From: Plasticicumulans acidivorans
GTDB taxonomy: Bacteria; Pseudomonadota; Gammaproteobacteria; Competibacterales; Competibacteraceae
Direction: 5' to 3'
Assembly: GCF_003182095.1 (NCBI RefSeq)
Contig: NZ_QGTJ01000006.1
Location: 240,411-304,410, forward strand
DNA length: 64,000 nucleotides
Of the stretch, positions 63,908 to 64,000 are shown piece by piece; positions within the stretch are counted from its first letter, which is position 1; each line of letters starts with the position of its first letter. The notes beneath the pieces are model-generated. The model was not told the DNA's origin, ran no database searches, and saw nothing but the letters and a program-made list of their open reading frames with translations. A program made the position numbers and the translations under genes.

Positions 63908-64000
<93 letters not shown>

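Overview
The window is high-GC bacterial chromosomal DNA. Dense operons with ATGA/GTGA stop-start overlaps, a PaaX-regulated phenylacetate pathway, YhiI-RbbA-YhhJ and Aae-type efflux systems and a Bcr-type exporter point to a beta- or gammaproteobacterium (Pseudomonadota). Nothing here fixes the genus. No rRNA, tRNA or CRISPR was seen. The high GC makes long antisense reading frames common; those were discarded.

Left part (1-13.6 kb): a minus-strand operon encodes an extracellular contractile injection system (eCIS, a phage-tail-like particle). It has a large sheath, an inner tube, a cysteine-cluster protein, a proline-rich protein, a Pvc16/DUF4255 terminator-type protein, a Pvc15-type AAA+ ATPase, a small protein and the start of an Afp7/Pvc7-type tube-domain protein cut by the window edge. 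Divergent from the sheath are a KfrA-like coiled-coil DNA-binding protein and a translationally coupled tyrosine recombinase. They share an AT-rich intergenic region with an inverted repeat. A lower-GC asparagine-synthetase-like gene lacking the N-terminal catalytic cysteine follows.

Middle part (13.7-45.9 kb): a Bcr-type exporter; a small phasin-like protein; a YhiI-RbbA-YhhJ ABC exporter with a divergent TetR regulator; and a LivKHMGF ABC importer whose LivF carries an N-terminal hemerythrin domain. Next is a complete aerobic phenylacetate (paa) gene set: paaX; paaABCDE epoxidase with paaY, paaN and an extra enoyl-CoA hydratase on the minus strand; paaFGHIJK on the plus strand. Three control regions (livK/paaX, paaA, paaN/paaF) each contain GATAC-N28-GTATC with an identical 38-bp span, so the importer and both pathway arms probably form one regulon. 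A LysR gene and a divergent AaeB/AaeX/AaeA-type aromatic-acid efflux operon close this part.

Right part (46-64 kb): a visibly AT-richer island holds a type I restriction-modification locus in the order hsdR-hsdS-rhuM-yhcG-hsdM. After it comes a cyclohexanecarboxylate pathway (badH, badI, aliB, aliA, badK; divergent badR). A second minus-strand group follows: nitronate-monooxygenase-like enzyme, PaaG-like isomerase/hydratase, class III CoA-transferase and the 3' end of gcdH. Together they would take cyclohexanecarboxylate to pimeloyl-CoA and then through glutaryl-CoA, though the intermediate beta-oxidation genes are not in view.
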